45,173 nt of DNA from an uncultured Bacteroidales bacterium (GTDB lineage: Bacteria; Bacteroidota; Bacteroidia; Bacteroidales; F082): contig CAMYYD010000016.1 in the NCBI GenBank assembly GCA_947303395.1, forward strand, positions 1 through 45,173, read 5' to 3'. Made by a program: the position numbers and the translations under genes. This document shows, piece by piece, positions 24,574 through 32,296 of this stretch. The notes beneath the pieces are model-generated. The model saw only the letters and a program-made list of their open reading frames with translations, was not told the DNA's origin and did no database searches. Position 1 is the stretch's first letter, and each line of letters opens with the position of its first letter.

Positions 24574-24712
24574 CTCTCGCAGATAGCGCAGATTAAGCAG
24601 ATATTTCTATTCTTCCACATTATCTTTACACAGATGGCTCGCTAAAGCGAGCTGCAGATTTTCGCAGATGGATTTTGGAAAAAATTCTGCGTTTTCTGCG
24701 AGATCTGCGAGA
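24574..24712 (+). repeat. Family A composite inverted repeat, copy 3
   Basis: 139 bp with ends TCTCGCAGATAGCGCAG and GCGAGATCTGCGAGA, the internal TCTTCCAC and the hairpin GCTCGCTAAAGCGAGC (24637-24652). The hairpin differs in sequence from copy 1, but the stem-loop is kept. It lies in the 455-nt gap between topA and the DUF3109 gene, which holds no gene; with copy 4 it fills about two thirds of the gap. Confidence 0.8.
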
Positions 24713-24806
24713 AACAATTTCGCGCTGCAAAATTACTACATTATTATTTTAAAAATGAAATAATTTTTCTAAAAAATTTTAATTATATTGATAATCAATA
24801 ATTTGG

Positions 24807-24974
24807 CACGCAGATCTCGCGGAATCCGCAGAATTCTATCCGTCTTTTATCTGATTGCTAAAGCAATCTGATCTCGCAGAGCGATTCTGCGGGATCTGTG
24901 AGCGTCAGCGAACTAAATCATTGTGGAAGAAAAGATGGAAAAACTATTTCTGCGTTTTCTGCGAGATCTGCGTG
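24807..24974 (-). repeat. Family A composite inverted repeat, copy 4 (inverted)
   Basis: 168 bp. Read on the minus strand it lines up with copy 1 along its whole length: CGCAG end, TCTTCCAC, TTAGTTCGCTGACGC, the CTCTGCGAGATCAGATTGC block, GCTTTAGCAATC, GACGG, and the closing CGCAG end. It is therefore inserted in the opposite direction to copies 1-3. Its right end is 22 nt before the DUF3109 start. Confidence 0.85.
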
Positions 24975-24983
24975 AGATTTTAT

Positions 24984-24991
24984 TATCTTTG
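24984..24991 (+). promoter_or_regulatory. -7 promoter word 4 nt before the DUF3109 start
   Basis: TATCTTTG followed by CGCC and then the ATG at 24996. The transcript would start at or next to the start codon, so it is predicted leaderless. Confidence 0.5.
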
Positions 24992-24995
24992 CGCC

Positions 24996-25565
24996 ATGAT
25001 TATAATCGACAACGTAATAGTAACCGACGAATTCCTCAACGCCCGTTTCTGCTGCCAACTGGCACGTTGCAAGGGCGAATGCTGCGTGGCTGGCGATGCT
25101 GGAGCGCCTCTCGAGCCTGATGAGGTCGGAATTATTGAGGAAAACATAGAGAATATCAAGCCTTTCATGCGCCCTGAAGGCATCAAAGCCATTGAAGAAA
25201 ACGATGTTTACGACTACGACGATTTCGGAGGTTTAACCACACAGCTTGTCAACGGCGAGGAGTGCGCTTTTGTGTATTTCCACGAGAACGGAACGGCTCT
25301 CTGCGCCATCGAAAAGGCTTACAAAGAAGGCAAAATCGACTTCTGGAAACCTATCAGCTGCCATCTTTATCCGATCAGACTGATGGAAAAAGACGGCTTC
25401 ACGTATATAATGTACCACGAGTGGAGCGTGTGCGTGCCCGCGAAGCGTTTCGGCGAAAAGGAGGGAATACCGCTTTACAAGTTTTTGAAAGAGCCATTAA
25501 TCAGGAAATTCGGCGAAAATTGGTATCAGAGACTCGAAAAACAAATTTTTTCAAAAAAAGTTTGA
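24996..25565 (+). CDS. DUF3109 family cysteine-rich protein
   Basis: A 189-aa protein of the DUF3109 family. The Cys cluster near the N-terminus (FCCQLARCKGECCVAGD) resembles the CxxxCxxCC pattern of YkgJ-like proteins thought to bind zinc or an iron-sulfur cluster. Later cysteines occur in ECAFVYF, ALCAIEKAY, ISCHLYPIRL and SVCVPAKRFG. Biochemical role unknown. The frame is open 47 codons further upstream to 24855, but those codons are a translation of the family A repeat and lie before the promoter word, so the ATG at 24996 is chosen. It is followed after about 50 nt by the starch-synthase-like gene, which has its own promoter word. Confidence 0.85.
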   Translation: MIIIDNVIVTDEFLNARFCCQLARCKGECCVAGDAGAPLEPDEVGIIEENIENIKPFMRPEGIKAIEENDVYDYDDFGGLTTQLVNGEECAFVYFHENGTALCAIEKAYKEGKIDFWKPISCHLYPIRLMEKDGFTYIMYHEWSVCVPAKRFGEKEGIPLYKFLKEPLIRKFGENWYQRLEKQIFSKKV

Positions 25566-25585
25566 TATATTCCAAAAAAATTGCT

Positions 25586-25593
25586 TAATTTTG
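25586..25593 (+). promoter_or_regulatory. -7 promoter word for the starch-synthase-like operon
   Basis: TAATTTTG followed by TAAG, 24 nt before the ATG at 25618, with TTTG at 25561-25564 in the -33 region. Confidence 0.5.
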
Positions 25594-25617
25594 TAAGTTA
25601 ATTTTCGGCTTATAAAA

Positions 25618-26421
25618 ATGAAGGTATTATTTATCCACCAAGAAATCACGCCGTATCTCAAAGAGACTCCGATGTCCTTGATTGGCAGATACTTACCGCA
25701 GGGGATTCAGGAAAAAGGAAAAGAGATTCGTATCTTTATGCCAAGGTTCGGCAACATCAACGAACGCCGCAACCAACTGCATGAAGTGATACGTCTTTCG
25801 GGTATGAACATGATCATCAACGACACCGACCATCCGTTGATTATCAAAGTGGCGTCTATCCAGAAAGCCAGAATCCAGATTTATTTCATCGACAACGATG
25901 ATTTGTTTACAAAGAGAAAATCAACAATTGCTGATAAAGACGGAGTTTTCTACGAGGATAACGACGACCGTACCGTGTTCTTCTCACGCGGCGTAATCGA
26001 GACTGTGAGAAAACTTAACTGGCCTCCGGATATCATCCATTGCCATGGCTGGATGACTTCGCTGGTGCCGCTTTACATCAAACGCGCATTTAAAGATAAC
26101 CCGCTCTTCAGCGACTCGAAGGTGATTTACTCACTTTATGACGATGACTTTGAAGGCGCTTTCCACGACAGCTACGATAAAAAACTGAAGATGCCGGGAA
26201 TAGTCGCGAAAGAGATAAAATGGCTCAAAAACCCAGTGTATGCTAACATTCAGAAGTCGGCACTCGATTTCGCCGACGGCATTGTCATCGCAAGCCCGAA
26301 TGTCAATCCTGAAGTCGAAAAATACGCAAGATCATTAAATAAACCTATTCTTGAATACCAAGGAGAAGAAAATTACGTTGATGCTTACAACGAATTTTAT
26401 GATAAGATAAAGGAAATATGA
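25618..26421 (+). CDS. Short glycogen/starch-synthase-like protein (GT5 N-terminal domain only)
   Basis: A 267-aa protein matching the N-terminal Rossmann half of family 5 glycosyltransferases: VLFIHQEITPYLKETPMS, YLPQGIQEKGKEIRIFMPRF, and PPDIIHCHGWMTSLVPLYIK with the nucleotide-sugar-region His/Trp. Normal glycogen synthase is about 480 residues; the C-terminal half with the ADP-glucose site is absent. Similar short proteins are common in Bacteroidota, so this is probably a lineage-specific form, not a fresh truncation. The KTGGL-type loop normally near residue 15 is replaced by YLKETPMS. Catalysis is doubtful. It overlaps the DUF4270 gene by 4 nt (ATGA). Confidence 0.8.
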   Translation: MKVLFIHQEITPYLKETPMSLIGRYLPQGIQEKGKEIRIFMPRFGNINERRNQLHEVIRLSGMNMIINDTDHPLIIKVASIQKARIQIYFIDNDDLFTKRKSTIADKDGVFYEDNDDRTVFFSRGVIETVRKLNWPPDIIHCHGWMTSLVPLYIKRAFKDNPLFSDSKVIYSLYDDDFEGAFHDSYDKKLKMPGIVAKEIKWLKNPVYANIQKSALDFADGIVIASPNVNPEVEKYARSLNKPILEYQGEENYVDAYNEFYDKIKEI

Positions 26422-27719
26422 GACTTCGTGCACTGACACTGATTTTACTTTTTGGCTTGGTAAGCTTATCATCTTGCAGAAAAAATCCTGAGAAAATAGG
26501 TAATGATTTGCAACCTACAAACAGCCTCATCACCGTGTCGTTCAACGACAATCAGGATATTGTGACAAGCACTTTCACCGTGCCTTATCTGAGCACGAAA
26601 ATGCTTGGCTATGCTTTTTTAGGCAATAATAACGACCCGCTTTTCGGTACGTCGAATTTCGACTTTTTCACACAGTTTTCTCTTTCAACCGAAAGCCAGA
26701 ACTGGGGTGACAACGCAGTCGCCGACTCAGTGGTGCTGAACCTCGTTTATAACGGATATTACGGCGATACAACGGAATATATGAATGTTAGAGTCTTCGA
26801 AATCCTTGAGGATATGTACGCTGACTCGACATACAGATCGAATATGGTTTTGGAATGTGATGACGAAGAACTCGCAAACTTCTCATTCAGTCCGAGACCG
26901 CATACAGCACCCGACACTATCCTTGACCGAGGTGTTTTGAGTATCCCGATAAACCCGGCTTTGGGTACTAAATTCATTGAGAATGCATCGAATTTTACTT
27001 CAAACGATAAGTTTAAGGAGTTTTTCAAAGGACTTCGCGTGAAATGCGATATAACAAACGCCGAGGCTGCAATTTGCTATTTCAATCTGACACACAGCTA
27101 TTCGTACCTTCGTGTTTACTATCATAATGATACTGATACACTTAGCTATGATATCAGAGTCACATCTTCGGATGTGAGATATAATCATTATTACCATGAT
27201 TTCAGCACTGCAGCTAATCCGATAACGTTTAACGACACGACAAACAACGGCAAATTATACGTTCAAGGTGCCGCCGGAACAAGAGTTTGGGTCAATTTCC
27301 CGAATATTCAGGAATGGGCTAATTCTTTTGAAAGCAACGTTGTAATCAACGAAGCGAAACTCTGTTTATCGGGTGCCGTTGATGATACAGCCAGATACGT
27401 TCCACCTACAAAATTAGTCGTGGCTGGAGCGAAATTCGACACAGACACAACCTATCTGATCATTCCTGACCAGCTTGTCGGTTCGGAATATTATGGCGGA
27501 AGTTATAATGCTTCCGATGGCAGCGTTTATTTCAGAATCACAGAATATATCCAAAACGTGATTCAAAACGGCAATTATGCGACAAAATGCGATGGTCTGC
27601 TGATTTATGTGGACCAAGGTTCGTATGTGCCTCGCCGCTGGGCTTTCCATGGTCCGCAAAGCGACAGCACCGATAAACGAATCCGTTTAGATATAGTTTA
27701 TTCACTTGTAAATGATTGA
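26418..27719 (+). CDS. DUF4270 family surface lipoprotein
   Basis: A 433-aa protein with a lipoprotein signal (LILLFGLVSLSSC, lipid-linked Cys near residue 20). The opening of the mature part, KIGNDLQPTNSLITVSF, and the repeated beta-strand pattern with GYAFLGNNNDPLFGTSNFDF are typical of DUF4270. Length is normal. It is expected in the outer membrane or on the cell surface; no activity is known. It is coupled to the starch-synthase-like gene by an ATGA overlap, and the cyclophilin gene begins 2 nt after its stop, so the three are probably one transcript. Confidence 0.85.
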   Translation: MRLRALTLILLFGLVSLSSCRKNPEKIGNDLQPTNSLITVSFNDNQDIVTSTFTVPYLSTKMLGYAFLGNNNDPLFGTSNFDFFTQFSLSTESQNWGDNAVADSVVLNLVYNGYYGDTTEYMNVRVFEILEDMYADSTYRSNMVLECDDEELANFSFSPRPHTAPDTILDRGVLSIPINPALGTKFIENASNFTSNDKFKEFFKGLRVKCDITNAEAAICYFNLTHSYSYLRVYYHNDTDTLSYDIRVTSSDVRYNHYYHDFSTAANPITFNDTTNNGKLYVQGAAGTRVWVNFPNIQEWANSFESNVVINEAKLCLSGAVDDTARYVPPTKLVVAGAKFDTDTTYLIIPDQLVGSEYYGGSYNASDGSVYFRITEYIQNVIQNGNYATKCDGLLIYVDQGSYVPRRWAFHGPQSDSTDKRIRLDIVYSLVND

Positions 27720-27721
27720 AA

Positions 27722-28345
27722 ATGAAAAAATTATTATTAATACTTTGCGTTTTTTTAGGTATGGCAGTACAAGCACAAAACGAGACTAAAGTCTTGATTA
27801 AGACTTCAATGGGCGACATCACAGTGATGCTTTATGACGATACTCCACAGCATCGCGACAATTTTGTAAAACTGGTTAACGAAGGATGGTTTACAAACTC
27901 ACCATTCCATCGCGTCATCAAGAATTTCATGATTCAAGGCGGACAGAACGCCGATGGTCGCGTCGACCCTGGCTATCGTATCCCTGCGGAAATCAAATCG
28001 AACCATTTTCATAAGAAAGGCGCACTCGCGGCAGCACGTCAGGCCGACCAGGTGAACCCTAAGAAGATGTCGAGCGGCTCACAGTTCTACATCGTGCAAG
28101 GTAAAGTCTGGAATGAGACAGAACTCAATATGTTTGAAAGCCGTTATGGCAAGGTTTTCAGTGCAAAACAGCGCCAGACATACCAGTCAATCGGCGGCAC
28201 TCCACATCTCGACGGCGACTATACCGTTTTCGGCGAAGTGCTTGAAGGTCTTGACATTGTCGACAAAATCGCAGCAGTGAAAACAGGCTACATGGACGTT
28301 CCGGTTGACCCTGTTACAATAATCTCAATGGAAATCGTGAAATGA
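27722..28345 (+). CDS. Peptidyl-prolyl cis-trans isomerase, cyclophilin type, periplasmic
   Basis: A 207-aa cyclophilin with a signal peptide (MKKLLLILCVFLGMAVQAQ). It speeds proline isomerisation during folding of exported proteins. Family motifs: TSMGDITVMLYDDTPQHRDN, GWFTNSPFHRVIKNFMIQGG (catalytic Arg in FHRV) and SGSQFYIVQG, then DGDYTVFGEVLEGLDIVDKI. A roughly 30-residue insert between the QFYIVQG and GDYTVFG motifs (WNETELNMFESRYGKVFS) is usual in Bacteroidota members. The frame opens at a TTG at 27716, but the ATG at 27722 starts the signal peptide cleanly. Its stop overlaps the pheS start. Confidence 0.92.
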   Translation: MKKLLLILCVFLGMAVQAQNETKVLIKTSMGDITVMLYDDTPQHRDNFVKLVNEGWFTNSPFHRVIKNFMIQGGQNADGRVDPGYRIPAEIKSNHFHKKGALAAARQADQVNPKKMSSGSQFYIVQGKVWNETELNMFESRYGKVFSAKQRQTYQSIGGTPHLDGDYTVFGEVLEGLDIVDKIAAVKTGYMDVPVDPVTIISMEIVK

Positions 28346-29355
28346 AAGAGAAAATAGAACAAATACTTGCGGAAGTTAAAGCATTCCATGCCGACAGTAA
28401 GGAGTCGCTGGAGCAGTTCCGTATCCAATATCTTAGCAAAAAAGGCACCATTACAGAGCTTTTCACCGAGTTTAAACAGGTGGCTCCTGAGATGCGCAAA
28501 GAGATGGGAATGCGCTTAAATGAGCTTAAAAACACCATCCAAAATATTATCGACGAGCAACAGCAGCAGTTCGAGACAAAGAGCGAAGGCAAAACCGACC
28601 TCGATCTCAGTCTGCCTGTCGACGCCATGAACGGCGCACGTCACCCGCTCTCGATAGTGAGAAACGAAATCAACGATATCTTCAAACGCCTCGGTTTCGT
28701 GGTGGCTGAAGGTCCTGAGGTTGAAGACGATTTCCACGTTTTCTCGGCCTTGAACTTCCCTCCTGACCATCCGGCTCGCGATATGCAGGACACCTTCTTC
28801 GTGACAAAATCACCTGACGTGGTGCTGCGTACACACACTTCAAGCGTGCAGGTTCGCGTGATGGAACAAGGCAAATTACCTATCCGTATCATCGCTCCTG
28901 GAAGAGTGTTCCGTAACGAGGCTATCTCAGCCCGCGCACACTGCATCTTCCATCAGATTGAAGGACTTTACATCGATAAAAACGTGTCGTTTGCCGACTT
29001 GAAACAGACACTTTATCACTTCGTGCAGGAATACTTTGGTGAAGGCACAAAAGTGCGTTTCCGTCCGTCATATTTCCCATTTACCGAGACATCAGCAGAG
29101 ATGGATATCTCCTGCAACATCTGCGGCGGCGAAGGCTGTAACATCTGCAAACACACAGGCTGGGTTGAGATTTTAGGTTGCGGCATCTGCGATCCTAACA
29201 TCCTCAAGGCTTGCAACATCAACCCAGAAGAATACACAGGTTTCGCATTCGGTATGGGAATCGAACGTATCGCAATGTTGAAATATCAAATCAATGATTT
29301 GAGAATGTTCTTCGAGAATGATTTAAGATTCTTGAAACAATTCGAACAAGCATAA
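28342..29355 (+). CDS. pheS: Phenylalanine--tRNA ligase alpha subunit
   Basis: A 337-aa class II synthetase subunit that forms a heterotetramer with PheT. The N-terminal coiled coil (about residues 1-90) binds tRNA. The catalytic core shows ARHPLSIVRNEINDIFKRLG, the motif 2 region PGRVFRNEAISARAHCIFHQ and motif 3 GFAFGMGIERIAMLKY. A Cys-rich loop (CNICGGEGCNICKHTGW) precedes motif 3, as in many bacterial PheS. The pheT gene is not next to it, which differs from E. coli but is common in this phylum. It is the last gene of the DUF4270-cyclophilin-pheS run, and its stop abuts the convergent IPExxxVDY gene with no spacer. Confidence 0.95.
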   Translation: MKEKIEQILAEVKAFHADSKESLEQFRIQYLSKKGTITELFTEFKQVAPEMRKEMGMRLNELKNTIQNIIDEQQQQFETKSEGKTDLDLSLPVDAMNGARHPLSIVRNEINDIFKRLGFVVAEGPEVEDDFHVFSALNFPPDHPARDMQDTFFVTKSPDVVLRTHTSSVQVRVMEQGKLPIRIIAPGRVFRNEAISARAHCIFHQIEGLYIDKNVSFADLKQTLYHFVQEYFGEGTKVRFRPSYFPFTETSAEMDISCNICGGEGCNICKHTGWVEILGCGICDPNILKACNINPEEYTGFAFGMGIERIAMLKYQINDLRMFFENDLRFLKQFEQA

Positions 29356-29802
29356 TCAATTATTGATAATTTCAATTTCATGCATTTCGATGTCTTCTAA
29401 TAGGGCATCGATTTTGCTATTCATATCCAGATCAACGAGATATGCGAACTGAACACCTTCTATTTGCTTTATATTGTTGAGCAAATTAGTAAGGTTTTCG
29501 TCGTTTATGAAATTACGGATCACGATGAGATAATCGGTTGCTGGTGAGAAATTTACCCAACGGCCTTCGGAATTTACAATCTCAACGAGGTTGAAAGTAT
29601 TGCAGTTTTCGCCACCGTCGTAGAGGTAAAAAGAAAATTCCAAACCATCTTCGTTGACGATGTCAGAATACTTTACAAGATTGATATTCAATAACTTATT
29701 GATGTGCCACGCTAGCTTGTAATCCTCAAGATGCGTGCAAATACCTACGATTTTGATGTCATCGAAAGGCTCGACGACAAGTTTTTGTTTCTTTTTTGCC
29801 AT
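29356..29802 (-). CDS. IPExxxVDY family protein
   Basis: A 148-aa Bacteroidota-specific protein. The start (MAKKKQKLVVEPFDDIKIVG), the YKLAWHINKLLNINLVK helix and a final beta-rich part with GVQFAYLVDLDMN match the family usually annotated IPExxxVDY, although the name motif itself is altered here. Function unknown. It lies 12 nt downstream of rnc in the acpP-fabF-rnc operon, which is its usual place in Bacteroidota. Its stop codon directly abuts the end of pheS on the opposite strand. Confidence 0.8.
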   Translation of the reverse strand: MAKKKQKLVVEPFDDIKIVGICTHLEDYKLAWHINKLLNINLVKYSDIVNEDGLEFSFYLYDGGENCNTFNLVEIVNSEGRWVNFSPATDYLIVIRNFINDENLTNLLNNIKQIEGVQFAYLVDLDMNSKIDALLEDIEMHEIEIINN

Positions 29803-29814
29803 AACCTTTTGTTT

Positions 29815-30549
29815 TTAAATGTCTTGCGACTCCTCCTCCATCTGGTGCCAAGTCTTCTCCGATGCCAGTTGCTCCGCTCCTTTTATAGAGAAATCAGCGG
29901 CTTGACCGTATTCTTTGTCGTCGACAACCACTTGAATCATATAAAGTTTCTGGAATCCGTCGCCTTTTGTGCCGATGTGTTTAAACTCCACCTTATGCTT
30001 CTCTTTCTGCGACCATTCAAGGAGTTTGCTCTTGTAATTTGTGTCGTTTTTCTCGATATCATCAAGGTCGAGATGGATTAAAATAATGTGGTCGACGATG
30101 ATTTTATAGGTGAAATTATAACCTCTGTCGAGGAAAAGTGCGCCGGTGAAAGCCTCAAAAGCATTGCCACCTATTGAACGGAACTGAGCGTGACGGTCGT
30201 GTGATTTCGCGTACATCACCATATTTTCGAATCCCAGTTTCATCGAGAGTTTGTTCAAAGAGGCGCGGCTTACGATACGCGAGCGCATCTCGGTGAGAAA
30301 ACCTTCCTGTTTGGTCGGAAATTTCTTGAAAAGATACTCTGCCACGATGGAACTAAGGACAGCGTCACCAAGATATTCGAGTCGCTCATTACTGATGGTG
30401 ATTCCGTTTAACTTCTTGGTTCCCACCGACTTATGCGTGAATGCAAGCTGATAAAGCGTGATGTTGTGCGGATAAAATCCGAACACATTATTTATATATC
30501 TAGCCAAATCTTTTTCGGCCTTACCATGATAACGAAAAAGACTTAACAT
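29815..30549 (-). CDS. rnc: Ribonuclease III
   Basis: A 244-aa double-strand-specific endoribonuclease that processes rRNA precursors and structured mRNAs. The catalytic signature is ISNERLEYLGDAVLSSIVAE near residues 52-71, with the second acidic site in GNAFEAFTGALFLDRG near 120. The C-terminal double-stranded RNA-binding domain starts near 170 (NYKSKLLEWSQKEKHKVEF) and runs to about 235. Length is normal. It follows fabF by 2 nt and is part of the acpP-fabF-rnc-IPExxxVDY operon. The many hairpin-forming repeats in this window are possible substrates, which is inference only. Confidence 0.95.
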   Translation of the reverse strand: MLSLFRYHGKAEKDLARYINNVFGFYPHNITLYQLAFTHKSVGTKKLNGITISNERLEYLGDAVLSSIVAEYLFKKFPTKQEGFLTEMRSRIVSRASLNKLSMKLGFENMVMYAKSHDRHAQFRSIGGNAFEAFTGALFLDRGYNFTYKIIVDHIILIHLDLDDIEKNDTNYKSKLLEWSQKEKHKVEFKHIGTKGDGFQKLYMIQVVVDDKEYGQAADFSIKGAEQLASEKTWHQMEEESQDI

Positions 30550-30551
30550 CG

Positions 30552-31799
30552 TTAGAATTTCTTGAAGATGATACTTGCGTTGTGGCCGCCGAAACCGAAA
30601 GCGTTGCTGAGAGCGTAGTTGACGGTTCTTTTCTTCGGTTTCCAGAATGTGAAATCGATTTTAGGGTCGATATTCGGGTCGTCGGTGAAGTGGTTTATTG
30701 TTGGTGGGACGATGTCGTTTTTGCAAGCCAACACTGCGGAAATAGCTTCAACAGCACCTGCGCCGCCGAGCAAGTGGCCTGTCATTGACTTTCCAGAGTT
30801 GATTGACATGTCGTAGGTGTGCTCGCCGAAAATCGATTTTATGCCGAGAATCTCAGGAATATCGCCAGCTGGCGTTGATGTTCCATGAGTGTTGATATGA
30901 TCGATGACATCAGGAGTGATGCCTGCTTCTTTCAGAGCGCGTGTCATGCTGAGCGCAGCGCCTTGTCCTTCCGGATGCGGGGCTGTGATATGATGTCCGT
31001 CAGCTGACTCGCCGCAGCCTACTATTTCGCCGTAGATTTTGGCACCGCGTTTGATGGCGTGACCTAGTTCCTCTAAAACAAGGCATCCGCCGCCTTCACC
31101 CATGACGAATCCGTCGCGGTCGGCATCGAAAGGACGCGAAGCTGTTGCAGGGTCGTCGTTGCGGGTCGATAGAGCTTTCATAGCTTCGAAACCACCAACG
31201 CTGATTGGGCAAATCGGAGCTTCAGCACCACCTGCAATCATCACTTCGTTACGACCGTAATGGATGTAACGGAAAGCGTTGATAATTGCGTTTGCCGATG
31301 AGGCGCAAGCTGAGACAGTGCAATAGTTTGGACCTTGGAAACCGTATTTTATCGAGATATTACCTGCTGCGAGGTCGGGAAGAAGTTTTGGAATTGTGAA
31401 TGGACTCACGCGAGGTGTCCCGTCGCCTTTCGCGTAATCCACGTTTTCGTAGTAAAGGCTTTCGATACCGCCTATACCAGATGCAAAGATAACACCGACT
31501 TCAGTGAAATCAGTGTTATCTCTGTTGATGCCTGAGTCTTGAATCGCCTCGTCCGCCGAAATCATGGCGTATTGTTCGAACAAGTCAAGCTTGCGTGCTT
31601 CTTTTCTATCGAAGTATTGCAATGAATCGAAATCTTTAATCTCGCAAGCTATGCGTGATTTGAATTTCGATGCGTCGAAACGTGTTATCATCGTGGCGCC
31701 GCCAACGCCTTTACAGAGGCTTTCCCAGTAATCTGGGACGTTTTTGCCAATCGGCGTGATAGCTCCTAGGCCTGTGATGACTACACGCTTTAACTCCAT
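30552..31799 (-). CDS. fabF: 3-oxoacyl-[acyl-carrier-protein] synthase II
   Basis: A 415-aa beta-ketoacyl-ACP synthase that extends acyl chains in fatty acid synthesis. The catalytic Cys is in TVSACASSANAIINAF near residue 164. The two histidines are in INTHGTSTPAGDIPE near 305 and SMTGHLLGGAGAVEAI near 342. The N-terminus RVVITGLGAITPIG and C-terminus NAFGFGGHNASIIF are standard. It is 3 nt from acpP upstream and 2 nt from rnc downstream, the typical Bacteroidota gene order. Confidence 0.97.
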   Translation of the reverse strand: MELKRVVITGLGAITPIGKNVPDYWESLCKGVGGATMITRFDASKFKSRIACEIKDFDSLQYFDRKEARKLDLFEQYAMISADEAIQDSGINRDNTDFTEVGVIFASGIGGIESLYYENVDYAKGDGTPRVSPFTIPKLLPDLAAGNISIKYGFQGPNYCTVSACASSANAIINAFRYIHYGRNEVMIAGGAEAPICPISVGGFEAMKALSTRNDDPATASRPFDADRDGFVMGEGGGCLVLEELGHAIKRGAKIYGEIVGCGESADGHHITAPHPEGQGAALSMTRALKEAGITPDVIDHINTHGTSTPAGDIPEILGIKSIFGEHTYDMSINSGKSMTGHLLGGAGAVEAISAVLACKNDIVPPTINHFTDDPNIDPKIDFTFWKPKKRTVNYALSNAFGFGGHNASIIFKKF

Positions 31800-31802
31800 A
31801 AG

Positions 31803-32039
31803 TTAAGCTTTATGTTCTTCGATATATTTGATAGCGTCGCCGACTGTCTGGATATTCTCTGTCTGATCGTCAGGAATTGATACGCCAAATTCTTTTTCGA
31901 AATCGAGGATCAATTCAACTGTGTCGAGAGAATCTGCTCCTAAATCTTGTGTAAAGTTTGCTGTTTCAACAACTTCTGATGGATCAACACCTAATTTATC
32001 AACGATGATTGATACAACTTTTTCTTTAATTTCTGACAT
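31803..32039 (-). CDS. acpP: Acyl carrier protein
   Basis: A 78-aa acidic acyl carrier protein. The phosphopantetheine serine is in [16 protein letters not shown] (Ser38). Length and the [16 protein letters not shown] helix ([20 protein letters not shown]) are standard. The frame also opens two codons earlier at a TTG, but the ATG at 32039 gives the usual MSEIKEKV start. It is the first gene of the operon with fabF, rnc and the IPExxxVDY gene. Confidence 0.97.
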   Translation of the reverse strand: MSEIKEKVVSIIVDKLGVDPSEVVETANFTQDLGADSLDTVELILDFEKEFGVSIPDDQTENIQTVGDAIKYIEEHKA

Positions 32040-32091
32040 TTTCAATAATTTTTAATTAATAAATCTTTTTCTGCTCAAAGAAAAACTCCTG

Positions 32092-32099
32092 CAAAGGTA
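32092..32099 (-). promoter_or_regulatory. Promoter for the acpP-fabF-rnc operon
   Basis: The minus strand reads TTACCTTTGCAGG, a good TAnnTTTG match, 52 nt before the acpP ATG, with TTG words (TTGTTG) in the -33 region. Confidence 0.55.
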
Positions 32100-32266
32100 A
32101 GGTATTTTTTCGAACGGACAACAAAAAAAATGTCTTTTTTGGCTTGTAAAAAGATAATACGTTGAGATACAATGTGTTATAAAAAGCCTTTTTTGAAGAA
32201 AAAAATCTGGTTTTAGGAAATATTATGATTTTTCAGTTTTTTCATAGATTATTTTCAAAAATTTAC

Positions 32267-32274
32267 TAATTTTA
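32267..32274 (+). promoter_or_regulatory. -7 promoter word for polA
   Basis: TAATTTTA followed by CAC, 22 nt before the ATG at 32297. It is one base off the TAnnTTTG consensus. Confidence 0.4.
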
Positions 32275-32296
32275 CACATTATTAATATTGATTGTT

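Noticed and set aside
24855..24995. An N-terminal extension of 47 codons for the DUF3109 protein
   Set aside because: These codons are a translation of the family A repeat and lie upstream of the promoter word; the translated residues have no family match.
32040..32296. A hidden gene between acpP and polA
   Set aside because: The stretch is AT-rich, holds the two divergent promoter words and has no frame with a plausible product.
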